DNA of 11,849 bases, from the NCBI GenBank assembly GCA_003661185.1, contig QMVQ01000029.1, positions 1 to 11,849 of the forward strand, in the 5' to 3' direction. The first letter of the stretch is position 1. Every line of letters starts with the position of its first letter. Both the position numbers and the translations under genes were made by a program. The notes under the pieces were generated by a model. That model did no database searches, was not told where the DNA came from, and saw only the letters and a program-made list of their open reading frames with translations. Source of the DNA: Candidatus Alkanophagales archaeon (GTDB lineage: Archaea > Halobacteriota > Syntropharchaeia > Alkanophagales > B39-G2). Below are positions 6,191 through 11,849 of the stretch, piece by piece.

Positions 6191-7252
6191 TTACTGCACC
6201 CCTTCTCTACTAGGACTATAAAGCCAGTATGCGACATCTGTATCCAAGACTTTGCCACTTGCATCGCGCAACCGCACATAGAAGACATTGCCAAAAGGCG
6301 TTGGACCCCAATTCGGAATGGGGAAGCTGAAATCGACTGTGTCATCGTAGCCTGCCGGTATTGGAGCGGACATCACGGGAACCCAAACGCCATACTGAGG
6401 AACCCCCCAATACCATTGGAACATTACGCTGTTTTCCGTTGGATTTGCGATGGCCAGTGTGATGGTCATTACGTCGCCAGGGGAGTATTTGAATTTGTCC
6501 GTTTCAATGGTGACTGTTGGCTCTTCTGATATGCAACTCACGTCAATTTGGTAGATCATCCCTTCATCAAATGAAGCACACCACAGATACTCACCGTCCC
6601 ATGCTAAACTGTCTGGACGAGAGCACGGCGCTTCGAAAGAGGAGACCACTTCGCAATTCGACGGGTCGAGTTTGAAGATACAACTGGTCCCAGATAACCA
6701 CAGATATTCACCATCATAGGCTAATCCAGCGGTTTGGGCTTGTCCGGTTCCTTCAGGGACATTGAACTCTGCCACTATTGAACCATCGACAGGGCTTATT
6801 TTGTATATTTTTTGGGAAGGGTATCCACATACCCAAAGATAGCTACCGTCCCACGCCAGATCACTAGGATATCTATCAGGGCTTGGAATGGTCGAAATTA
6901 TTGAACAATCCGACGGACTTAACTTGTATATTCCCCCTCCGTAGGAGTCTGCTTGCCAGAGATGGGTCCCATCATAAGTTAGACCGCCATAACCATTATA
7001 CTGAGCTGTCGGAGGCGTGTATACCCCTAGCACTGAACCATCTACGGGGTCTAACTTGTATATCCCACCTTCCAACATGTAGGAAGACATCCACAGATTG
7101 CTGCCATCCCACGCCAAACCATTTGGTTGTGTCCCTTCAGGGGCAGGAAAGGATCTGACCACATTACCAGTTGCTGAACTCACCGACACGCCTATAACCT
7201 CTAATAAGACTATGCAAACCGCCAATGCTAGGCATTGTTTTTTCCACTTCAT
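6191..7252 (-). CDS. Secreted beta-propeller protein with Ig-like C-terminal domain
   Basis: 353 residues from the ATG at 7252, chosen because a consensus Shine-Dalgarno (GGAGGTGA, complement of 7263-7270) is 10 nt upstream. The open frame runs further back to 7354 without a signal. Residues 1-27 are a signal peptide. Then come five repeats of about 40-45 residues, each with a core like P-x-x-LAWDG-x-YLW (about 44-53, 88-99, 129-140, 174-185, 213-224) followed by IYKLDPxDGS. These are propeller blades of the NHL/YncE general type. Residues about 246-350 form an Ig-like or CARDB-like sandwich (VTIETDKFKYSPGDVMTITL). There is no membrane anchor or PEF-CTERM, so it is probably released or bound non-covalently. 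Ligand unknown. Confidence 0.88.
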   Translation of the reverse strand: MKWKKQCLALAVCIVLLEVIGVSVSSATGNVVRSFPAPEGTQPNGLAWDGSNLWMSSYMLEGGIYKLDPVDGSVLGVYTPPTAQYNGYGGLTYDGTHLWQADSYGGGIYKLSPSDCSIISTIPSPDRYPSDLAWDGSYLWVCGYPSQKIYKISPVDGSIVAEFNVPEGTGQAQTAGLAYDGEYLWLSGTSCIFKLDPSNCEVVSSFEAPCSRPDSLAWDGEYLWCASFDEGMIYQIDVSCISEEPTVTIETDKFKYSPGDVMTITLAIANPTENSVMFQWYWGVPQYGVWVPVMSAPIPAGYDDTVDFSFPIPNWGPTPFGNVFYVRLRDASGKVLDTDVAYWLYSPSREGVQ

Positions 7253-7318
7253 TTTTCCATTTTCACCTCCTTTCCTACTTTTTATCTGTAGTGACTTCTT
7301 CGAGACAAAAATACGAGA

Positions 7319-7334
7319 AATTATATAAAAAACT
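7319..7334 (-). promoter_or_regulatory. TATA box for the propeller gene
   Basis: Read on minus, GTTTTTTATATAA is a near-consensus archaeal TATA. It would start transcription near 7300 and leave a leader of about 50 nt containing the Shine-Dalgarno. Confidence 0.55.
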
Positions 7335-7461
7335 ATGCTCATCGTTCGTCCCAATCACTATTTCTATTCAGGGTTCGTTGGCTCATAGTTAGTCTTTGGC
7401 AAGAGCTCGACCTTCGAGCATGCTTTGCCTTACGCCCCTTCCCTCGCCGAGCATAATCCTC

Positions 7462-7510
7462 CTGCTCACACCTTCTTCCCATCCTCTAAGAAGGACATGT
7501 GTGTGAGCAG
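7462..7510. repeat. Long inverted repeat before the ferredoxin/AOR genes
   Basis: CTGCTCACA (7462-7470) pairs with TGTGAGCAG (7502-7510), and CCTTCTT (7471-7477) with AAGAAGG (7488-7494). The loop is 10 nt and there is a 7-nt one-sided bulge: 16 perfect pairs in all. It ends about 6 bp before a weak TATA-like CTTCTTAAT (7518-7526). A smaller hairpin, GCTCGA/TCGAGC, lies at 7405-7419. Position suggests an operator or an RNA element if transcription starts further up. A terminal inverted repeat of a lost element is an alternative. Confidence 0.5.
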
Positions 7511-7547
7511 CGGTAACTTCTTAATCCCATGTGCGAAAAAGAGAGCA

Positions 7548-7961
7548 ATGCCAAAACGTCTTGTCATTAAGGATTTGGAGAGATGCGTCGGCTGCGGGTT
7601 ATGCATGTATGCGTGTGCGAGGCGGAGCGCCAAGAGTCCGGAAATCGGAATAGACCGTTCCGGCATTCTGACGACGAGCCTGAGCGGCTTCGAGCGGGGC
7701 GCCACCGTCATTTTCTGCAGGGCTTGTGAGGAGCCGCCGTGTGTTCAAGTCTGCCCTACTGGCGCCTTAACGCCAAGACGGGATGGCGGGGTATCTTACA
7801 AGGAGGAACTTTGCATAGGCTGTGGAAACTGCATAAGGGCATGTAACATCGGCGCCATTTTCGAGCGTAGCGATGGAAAGCCGGCGGTCTGCGTTCATTG
7901 CGGGTATTGCGCGAAGTTCTGCCCGCATGGTGTTCTTGCTTTCGAGGAGGTGCCCGCATGA
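7548..7961 (+). CDS. Four-cluster ferredoxin, AOR electron-transfer subunit
   Basis: A 137-residue polyferredoxin with 16 cysteines in four groups: C13-x2-C16-x2-C19-x3-C23, C57-x2-C60-x4-C65-x3-C69, C89-x2-C92-x2-C95-x3-C99, and C115-x2-C118-x2-C121-x3-C125. That is enough for four [4Fe-4S] clusters in the fold shared with DmsB/HycB-type subunits. In known enzymes such a subunit pairs with an AOR-type catalytic subunit: WorS of WOR5, and AorA of bacterial AorABC. Here the AOR-family gene starts in the stop codon (ATGA overlap at 7958), so they are almost certainly co-translated. The start at 7548 gives the family-like MPKRLVIKDLERC; an open extension to 7425 is not protein-like. A weak TATA near 7521 would make it leaderless. 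Likely soluble and cytoplasmic. Confidence 0.88.
   Translation: MPKRLVIKDLERCVGCGLCMYACARRSAKSPEIGIDRSGILTTSLSGFERGATVIFCRACEEPPCVQVCPTGALTPRRDGGVSYKEELCIGCGNCIRACNIGAIFERSDGKPAVCVHCGYCAKFCPHGVLAFEEVPA
7944..7957 (+). promoter_or_regulatory. Ribosome binding site for the AOR subunit
   Basis: GAGGAGGTG (7944-7952) lies inside the last codons of the ferredoxin gene, five bases before the ATG at 7958. It decides that start over the open frame that reaches back to 7898, which runs inside the ferredoxin. Confidence 0.7.
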
Positions 7962-9706
7962 GGGCAAGGACCAAAGTTCTGAAAATAGACCTTTCGAGGT
8001 ATAAATACGAAGCCGAGGACAGGAGCGAGCTCTTTGAGAAGTGGCTGGGGGGCGTAGGCGTCGCCGTCCAGCTTTTGAGGGAAGAAATAGATGTCAAAGC
8101 CGACCCTCTGGGTGAGGATAACGTCATCGTCTTCGCCATCGGACCCTTCACGCCCGCATATCCTTTAGCATCGAAGACGGTTGCGCTCTTCAAAAGTCCG
8201 CTCACTGGGAACCTGGGGGAGAGTCACGCCGGTGGCAGGACGGCGACGAGCATTGCAAACGCAGGCTATGGCGCCATAGTGATAAAAGGGACGAGCAAGA
8301 CGCCCGTCTACGTCGTCGTGAACAACGAAAAGGTATATTTCAGGGACGCCAGGGGCATCTGGGGCATAAAAAGCTCGCCGACCGCCGGCAGGATAATAGC
8401 CGAACGTGAAAAAGGGCGGGGTATGCGGACGATCATGCGGATAGGCGGTGCCGGCGACAATCTTGTGAGATATGCATGCGTCACGACCGAAACATACAGG
8501 CACTTCGGACGGCTTGGACTCGGCGCGGTCTTCGGGAGCAAGAAGCTAAAAGCGCTCGTCGTCATCGGACGTGGCTCATATAAGCCTGCAGACGCTGGCG
8601 GCTACCGGAAGGTTTACGAAAAGATTTTCAGGACGGCTCTGGAGTCCGACGTGATGAACAAATACCACTTGTTGGGCACGCCTGTGAACGTAAACCCGCT
8701 GAACGAGCTCGGCGCTCTCCCGACAAGGAACCTGAAGGCTGTGAGGTTTGAGAGGGCGGAGGAAATAAGTGGGGAGGCGTTCGCAGAATTTAACCTCGGG
8801 CGACGGATCGGCTGCAGCCACTGCCCTATCGCTTGCATTCACATCGCCGTTCTTCGTGAGCCTTACGAGGGAGCACCCTATTTTTACAAAACGACAATGA
8901 TTTCCTACGACTACGAGCTGATATATGCGCTTGGCACGATGCTCGGCATAGGCGATCGTGACTGTCTTCTTAAGCTGATACATCGGGCGGAGGTCTATGG
9001 GCTGGATGCGATGAGCACCGGCGTCTGCCTGGCGTGGGCGACGGAAGCCCTCGAAAAAGGTTTAATTTCGGAAAAGGAAACCTTGGTAAAGCTGCAGTTT
9101 GGCGACCACGATGCGTATTTGAGGGCTATGGACTTTCTGGTAGACCAACCAAATGATTTTTACAAGCATCTTGCGCAGGGTGTCGAGAAAACCTCCGACG
9201 TTTACGGCGGTAAGGAGTTTGCGCTGGCGTTTGGCGGGAACGAGATGCCGGGGTATCACGTGGGCTATGCCACGCACCTTGGCTACTTAATGGGCTTGCG
9301 ACATAGCCACCTTGATAACGCTGGCTACTCCCTCGACCAGAAAATTGAAGGTGAGATGACGCCTAGGGAGGTCGTGGACTCGCTGGTCAAGGAGGAGATG
9401 TGGAGACAGGTGCTTTCCAGCTTAGTTGTGTGCTTTTTCGCCCGTGGCGTTTATAAACCGGAGACCGTCGTTGAGGCTTTTAAGCCGTTGGGCGCCGAGA
9501 CGAGTGAGGAGAAGCTGCGGGAGCTTGGCAGGGAGATTTACGTAGAGAAGTTGAAGCTAAAAATGGACATGGGCTTCACCTTAGATTCACTGAGGCTTCC
9601 GAAGAGGATATTCGAGACGGAAACTCCGCACGGCATGCTAAAAGAAGAGTTCTTCAAGGAGGCATTGGACTATTACGCGCATAAAATTAAGGAGTTAACA
9701 GGCTGA
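7958..9706 (+). CDS. Aldehyde:ferredoxin oxidoreductase-family tungstopterin protein
   Basis: 582 residues, close to Pyrococcus AOR in size. Family members oxidise aldehydes to acids (or reverse) at a W-bis-pterin and pass electrons to a [4Fe-4S] cluster. The N-terminal domain shows KSPLTGN and the GRxGLGAVxGSKKLKAL stretch. The cluster ligands are C286-x2-C289-x3-C293 (RIGCSHCPIAC) and C492 in VVCFFARG, matching the spacing of Pyrococcus C288/291/295/494. The conserved YDYE (about 330) and a His in RHSHL (about 449-451) are present. The two pterin-binding DxxGL(C/D) motifs are altered: EVYGLD at 345-350 and SSLVVC at 487-492. It overlaps the four-cluster ferredoxin by ATGA, so the pair is probably a heteromer of WOR5/AorAB type. 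No AorC-like flavin subunit follows. Substrate unknown; sulfur- or aromatic-compound chemistry cannot be excluded. Confidence 0.92.
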   Translation: MRARTKVLKIDLSRYKYEAEDRSELFEKWLGGVGVAVQLLREEIDVKADPLGEDNVIVFAIGPFTPAYPLASKTVALFKSPLTGNLGESHAGGRTATSIANAGYGAIVIKGTSKTPVYVVVNNEKVYFRDARGIWGIKSSPTAGRIIAEREKGRGMRTIMRIGGAGDNLVRYACVTTETYRHFGRLGLGAVFGSKKLKALVVIGRGSYKPADAGGYRKVYEKIFRTALESDVMNKYHLLGTPVNVNPLNELGALPTRNLKAVRFERAEEISGEAFAEFNLGRRIGCSHCPIACIHIAVLREPYEGAPYFYKTTMISYDYELIYALGTMLGIGDRDCLLKLIHRAEVYGLDAMSTGVCLAWATEALEKGLISEKETLVKLQFGDHDAYLRAMDFLVDQPNDFYKHLAQGVEKTSDVYGGKEFALAFGGNEMPGYHVGYATHLGYLMGLRHSHLDNAGYSLDQKIEGEMTPREVVDSLVKEEMWRQVLSSLVVCFFARGVYKPETVVEAFKPLGAETSEEKLRELGREIYVEKLKLKMDMGFTLDSLRLPKRIFETETPHGMLKEEFFKEALDYYAHKIKELTG

Positions 9707-9709
9707 AAA

Positions 9710-9726
9710 GAATATAAAAAGGCTAA
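9710..9726 (-). terminator. T-tract terminator after the DUF22-like gene
   Basis: On the minus strand the 20-bp gap after the DUF22-like stop reads CCTTTTTATATTC. The T5 (complement of 9716-9720) fits an archaeal T-tract terminator. Confidence 0.35.
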
Positions 9727-10173
9727 TCAATACCTAAACCGCTCACCCAGCCATTTTTCAACGACTTCTTTCGTGAGTTTTCGCTCTATCGTCGCATACA
9801 GGACGTTCACGACGCCTAAAAGCTCGCCCCGCCGCACGAACCCATTGCTTATCGGATGAAATAGCGCCTCCTCGAAAACTCTTTTGTCCTCAATGAGTTT
9901 CGGCTTGCCGACGCCGACGAGTGCAGGCACGAAGCCAAGGGCGTGCCGCATCACCGAGCACGGCATTATTATCGCCCGCTCCGGGACCTCGATCTTCTCA
10001 ATCTTGATGCTGATGACATCGTTCGCCTGCACCTCTTTGTCCTCGCTCGCAATAATCATCTGCCACTCGCCCCTGGGACCGGCGCTGTAGCTGTAAGGGT
10101 ATGCTTCAGTAACGAGCCGCTCCGTCTTCCCACCGACTTCGTCTTTCCAATAAACAAGCTCTATCTTTGGCAT
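9727..10173 (-). CDS. DUF22-like archaeal protein
   Basis: 148 residues, soluble, with no signal peptide. It is mostly beta-strand, with the stretches IEVPERAIIMPCSVMRHALGFV (kept as one idea: a PCxxxRHAxG motif near 72-82), GKPKLIEDKRVFEEALF, and GELLGVVNVLY. This PC..RHA and EEAxFxP..xGxxxxGxLLGxxNV pattern is what I recall of the DUF22 family, found only in archaea and without assigned function. The last 20 residues form an amphipathic helix. A TATA-like GTTTAAAAAC (complement of 10196-10205) is 27 bp before the ATG, so it may be leaderless. It converges on the AOR gene and follows tRNA-Asp on the same strand. Family by recall; function unknown. Confidence 0.75.
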   Translation of the reverse strand: MPKIELVYWKDEVGGKTERLVTEAYPYSYSAGPRGEWQMIIASEDKEVQANDVISIKIEKIEVPERAIIMPCSVMRHALGFVPALVGVGKPKLIEDKRVFEEALFHPISNGFVRRGELLGVVNVLYATIERKLTKEVVEKWLGERFRY

Positions 10174-10195
10174 GAGGATAGAATTAAAAAATTTG

Positions 10196-10206
10196 TTTTT
10201 AAACTT
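10196..10206 (-). promoter_or_regulatory. TATA box for the DUF22-like gene
   Basis: Minus-strand AGTTTAAAAAC is centred about 27 bp before the ATG at 10173, with no room for a leader. It lies in the 40-bp gap downstream of tRNA-Asp. Confidence 0.4.
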
Positions 10207-10213
10207 TACTCAA

Positions 10214-10286
10214 CGCCCGGGTCGGGATTTGAACCCGAGTCGGAGCCTCGACAGGGCTCCATGATAGGCCCCTACACCACCCGGGC
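10214..10286 (-). tRNA. tRNA-Asp (GTC)
   Basis: A 73-nt cloverleaf on minus. The acceptor is GCCCGGG/CCCGGGC with discriminator G. The anticodon arm is GAGCC-CTGTCGA-GGCTC, anticodon GTC, and the T-arm is TCGGG-TTCAAAT-CCCGA. The sequence start GCCCGGGTGGTGTAG is characteristic of archaeal tRNA-Asp. No CCA is encoded and no intron is present. Confidence 0.96.
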
Positions 10287-10308
10287 ATTGTTTGAGAATT
10301 GATGGTGG

Positions 10309-10322
10309 GTTAATAAATAAAC
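10309..10322 (-). promoter_or_regulatory. TATA box for tRNA-Asp
   Basis: Minus-strand TTTATTTATTAA is centred about 29 bp before the tRNA 5' end at 10286, the expected archaeal distance. Confidence 0.5.
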
Positions 10323-10358
10323 TCATGCTCTCTCCTCACCGCATCCGCAATTTTCGGC

Positions 10359-10493
10359 TCATCCCCCCGGGGGCATTCGCCCGCGCTGTTCCCGTCTTTT
10401 TTTCCTTTTGTGCCGTTTGGGATTGTATGGGCAGGAATAACAATACATCTTCATCTGGCAGTTGAGACACCGCCCTTTGTCCTCTTTTTCCAT
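10359..10493 (-). CDS. 44-residue CxxC...CxxC mini-protein
   Basis: A small open frame on minus, from ATG 10493 to TGA 10359. It begins MEKEDKGRCLNC, continues QMKMYCYSCPYNPKR, and has a very basic tail (HKRKKRREQRGR). C9-x2-C12-x5-C18-x2-C21 is a compact zinc-knuckle or ribbon-like arrangement, and the tail suits nucleic-acid binding. It sits in a 300-bp gap that otherwise has no gene, between tRNA-Asp and thpR. An AAAATATTTT element at 10517-10526 is 24-33 bp upstream and could drive this gene leftward. There is no Shine-Dalgarno, so it would be near-leaderless. I recognise no named family. The four-Cys spacing makes chance less likely but does not prove expression. Confidence 0.5.
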   Translation of the reverse strand: MEKEDKGRCLNCQMKMYCYSCPYNPKRHKRKKRREQRGRMPPGG

Positions 10494-10511
10494 TTAAGGG
10501 TATTTTTATCA

Positions 10512-10530
10512 CTCTAAAATATTTTGTCTC
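10512..10530. promoter_or_regulatory. Palindromic TATA between mini-protein and thpR
   Basis: AAAATATTTT (10517-10526) is self-complementary, so TBP could bind in either orientation. Leftward it fits the 44-residue ORF. Rightward it would give thpR a leader of about 50 nt that includes a small hairpin TTGCC/GGCAA (10566-10578) and the Shine-Dalgarno. Confidence 0.35.
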
Positions 10531-10600
10531 TTTTCTGCTTATAGCAACAGGTAGCGACACCTTTTTTGCCTGCGGCAACCAATTAAAACGGGGAGGTAGA

Positions 10601-11155
10601 ATGCGGTCTTTCATCGCCATTGACCTATCTGACGAGTTAAGGGGTGAAGTAGCGGGAATACAAAAGGAGTTTCAGTTTTTAAAAGGCGTTAAGCCCGTGA
10701 AGCCAGAGCAGGCGCATCTGACGTTGAAGTTCCTGGGCGAGGTGCCGGAGGGCAGGGTGAACGCCTTAAAAAGAGCTTTGGATGGGGTGCGAGCAGCATC
10801 TTTCGAGCTTCGGCTGCGGGGCGTAGGCGTCTTCCCCAACACACGACGCATACGAGTCATATGGGTTGGCGTCGAGGATTCTGCAGCGCTTAACACTTTA
10901 CATGCGGAAATTGAGGCGAAACTTGAGAAGTTAGGGTTCAAAAGGGAGCCGCTGAGCCCGCACGTGACGCTGTTCAGGGTGAAAAGCATAAGTGGGGGGG
11001 AAAAGGAGCTCGCGTTGAAGAAACTTGAGGAGCTTTCCGATAAGGACTTTGGGGGGATGCACGTCAGTGAGGTGAAGCTAAAGAAGAGCACGCTCACGCC
11101 GAAGGGACCAATATACGAGGATGTGCACGTCAAGACTTTGGGCAGGGAAGGATGA
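10601..11155 (+). CDS. thpR: RNA 2',3'-cyclic phosphodiesterase ThpR (LigT-like)
   Basis: A 2H-phosphoesterase that hydrolyses 2',3'-cyclic phosphate RNA ends to 2'-phosphates and can join tRNA halves through a 2'-5' bond in vitro. At 184 residues it is normal for the family. Both catalytic HxTx motifs are present: H39-L-T41-L and H121-V-T123-L, the latter in the typical SPHVTLFR context. The start MRSFIAIDLS is family-like and is preceded by GGGGAGGT, three bases before the ATG. Its stop overlaps the next start (ATGA at 11152), so it is co-transcribed with xseA. In many archaea this gene sits beside the CCA-adding enzyme gene; none is visible here. Confidence 0.95.
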   Translation: MRSFIAIDLSDELRGEVAGIQKEFQFLKGVKPVKPEQAHLTLKFLGEVPEGRVNALKRALDGVRAASFELRLRGVGVFPNTRRIRVIWVGVEDSAALNTLHAEIEAKLEKLGFKREPLSPHVTLFRVKSISGGEKELALKKLEELSDKDFGGMHVSEVKLKKSTLTPKGPIYEDVHVKTLGREG

Positions 11156-11849
11156 AAAGGAGACACACATTAGCGGATTTCCTACATTTCGAAGATGATG
11201 TAGAAACTGAGGAGCGGTCTGCGAGGCTCGGAGCCTCCGAAGCTGAAGGCAGCATGAGCGTCAAGAGCGGTGAGGGCGTGACGCCCGCCGCCGATGCGGA
11301 AGCAGGGACACTGGAGCGTCGCCTTGACGTTCAAATTTTCACGGTCGGGGCGCTCACTAAGTATATAAAAGACGTGCTGGAGGGTGACGAACTTCTCAAC
11401 GACGTCTACGTCAGAGGCGAGGTCTTGAACTTCAGGCAGCCGACCTCTGGACATATGTATTTCACGCTTAAGGACGAGACCGCCGAGCTCGAATGCGTGA
11501 TGTTCCGCCGTGACAACGTAAGTCTCAGTTTCATCCCCGAAGATGGCATGAAAGTCATAGCCCGTGGCAGCATTGGCGTTTACGAGCGCCGTGGCAGATA
11601 CGAGCTTTACGTGCGCGAGCTGCAAAAAGAAGGTTTGGGCGAGCTATATCTCGAATTTGAGAGGCTTAAAGAAAAACTTAAAGGCGAAGGTCTTTTTGAT
11701 GCCGCCCGCAAGCGTCCGCTGCCAAGATTTCCAAAGCGCATCGGCATAATCACGTCGCCGACAGGCGCTGCGATTCGGGACATGCTGAAGATAATAAAGA
11801 AGAGGTATCCAAACGTCCACGTTTTGATAAGCCCGGTGAAGGTGCAAGG
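11152..11849 (+). CDS. xseA: Exodeoxyribonuclease VII large subunit (partial, 3' end outside)
   Basis: The large subunit of the XseA/XseB nuclease, which degrades single-stranded DNA to oligonucleotides from both ends. 232 codons are present and the frame is open at the window edge. After about 60 residues with no homology that I recognise, the family starts at QIFTVGALTKYIKDVL. The OB-fold shows VRGEVLNF and SGHMYFTLKDE, with CVMFRRDN following. Then come YERRGRYELYV, the GLFDAARKRPLP linker, and GIITSPTGAAIRDML, the start of the catalytic domain. The N-terminal extension is acidic and rich in Ser, Glu and Gly and looks disordered. Start chosen from the ATGA overlap with thpR; an internal ATG at codon 35 is an alternative. 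XseA is mainly bacterial, so transfer is likely, though methanogens also carry it. xseB may follow. Confidence 0.92.
   Translation, partial: MKRRHTLADFLHFEDDVETEERSARLGASEAEGSMSVKSGEGVTPAADAEAGTLERRLDVQIFTVGALTKYIKDVLEGDELLNDVYVRGEVLNFRQPTSGHMYFTLKDETAELECVMFRRDNVSLSFIPEDGMKVIARGSIGVYERRGRYELYVRELQKEGLGELYLEFERLKEKLKGEGLFDAARKRPLPRFPKRIGIITSPTGAAIRDMLKIIKKRYPNVHVLISPVKVQ

Noticed and set aside
7253..7354. N-terminal extension of the propeller protein
   Set aside because: It would bury the strong GGAGGTGA and the TATA box inside the coding region and displace the signal peptide from the N-terminus.
7425..7547. N-terminal extension of the ferredoxin
   Set aside because: The extra 41 residues translate the inverted repeat and are unlike any ferredoxin start; homology begins at the ATG at 7548.
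10336..10620. Minus-strand 94-residue open frame between tRNA-Asp and thpR
   Set aside because: It overlaps the thpR start and its ribosome binding site, has no family-like composition, and lies in a different frame from the four-Cys mini-ORF, which is the better candidate.
1..11849. CRISPR array, rRNA, restriction-modification or toxin-antitoxin systems
   Set aside because: I looked for evenly spaced direct repeats, rRNA landmarks and typical domain motifs and saw none; the two IS605-like copies are single and 3.4 kb apart.

Overview
The window looks like chromosomal DNA from a euryarchaeon of the methanogen/ANME (Methanosarcinia / Syntrophoarchaeia) kind. The evidence is archaeal TATA elements 25-30 bp before genes, several leaderless starts, tRNAs without an encoded CCA, a PEF-CTERM surface protein, a DUF22-like protein, a tungsten-type aldehyde:ferredoxin oxidoreductase (AOR) and a ThpR RNA ligase/phosphodiesterase. 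A bacterial-type XseA is carried as well. The exact lineage is an inference and cannot be fixed from the sequence alone.

Layout, left to right. Positions 1-660 are a graveyard of mobile DNA: an IS200/IS605-like end hairpin, then a badly decayed DDE transposase whose three acidic-residue regions now lie in three different frames. Next come a secreted PEF-CTERM protein (747-1448, +), prephenate dehydrogenase tyrA (1509-2402, -) and pyrroline-5-carboxylate reductase proC (2457-3272, +), the last two reading outward from a short divergent promoter. A second IS605-like relic abuts the proC stop (3273-3511). A structured, gene-free stretch follows, then a CAT-anticodon tRNA (3771-3844, -).

A conserved-looking protein of unknown function (3884-4696, -) and a class I aminotransferase (4731-5897, +) share a 34-bp divergent promoter, both apparently leaderless. 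After an AT-rich convergent gap comes a secreted beta-propeller protein (6191-7252, -). Then follow a four-cluster ferredoxin and an AOR-family catalytic subunit, translationally coupled (7548-9706, +), with a strong inverted repeat just before their promoter. The right part holds a DUF22-like protein (-), tRNA-Asp (-), an unlisted 44-residue CxxC...CxxC mini-protein (-), and an operon of thpR and xseA (+; xseA runs off the window).

How the genes work together: tyrA, proC and the aminotransferase are amino-acid biosynthesis genes (Tyr, Pro, and transamination). The ferredoxin/AOR pair resembles the small and large subunits of WOR5- or AorAB-type enzymes, in which a 16-Cys subunit carries electrons away from a tungstopterin subunit. 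The two secreted proteins would sit at or beyond the cell surface. I see no complete new defence or mobile system. The points most worth following are the AOR pair with its altered pterin motifs and upstream repeat, the 44-residue zinc-ribbon-like ORF, and the structured region at 3600-3720.
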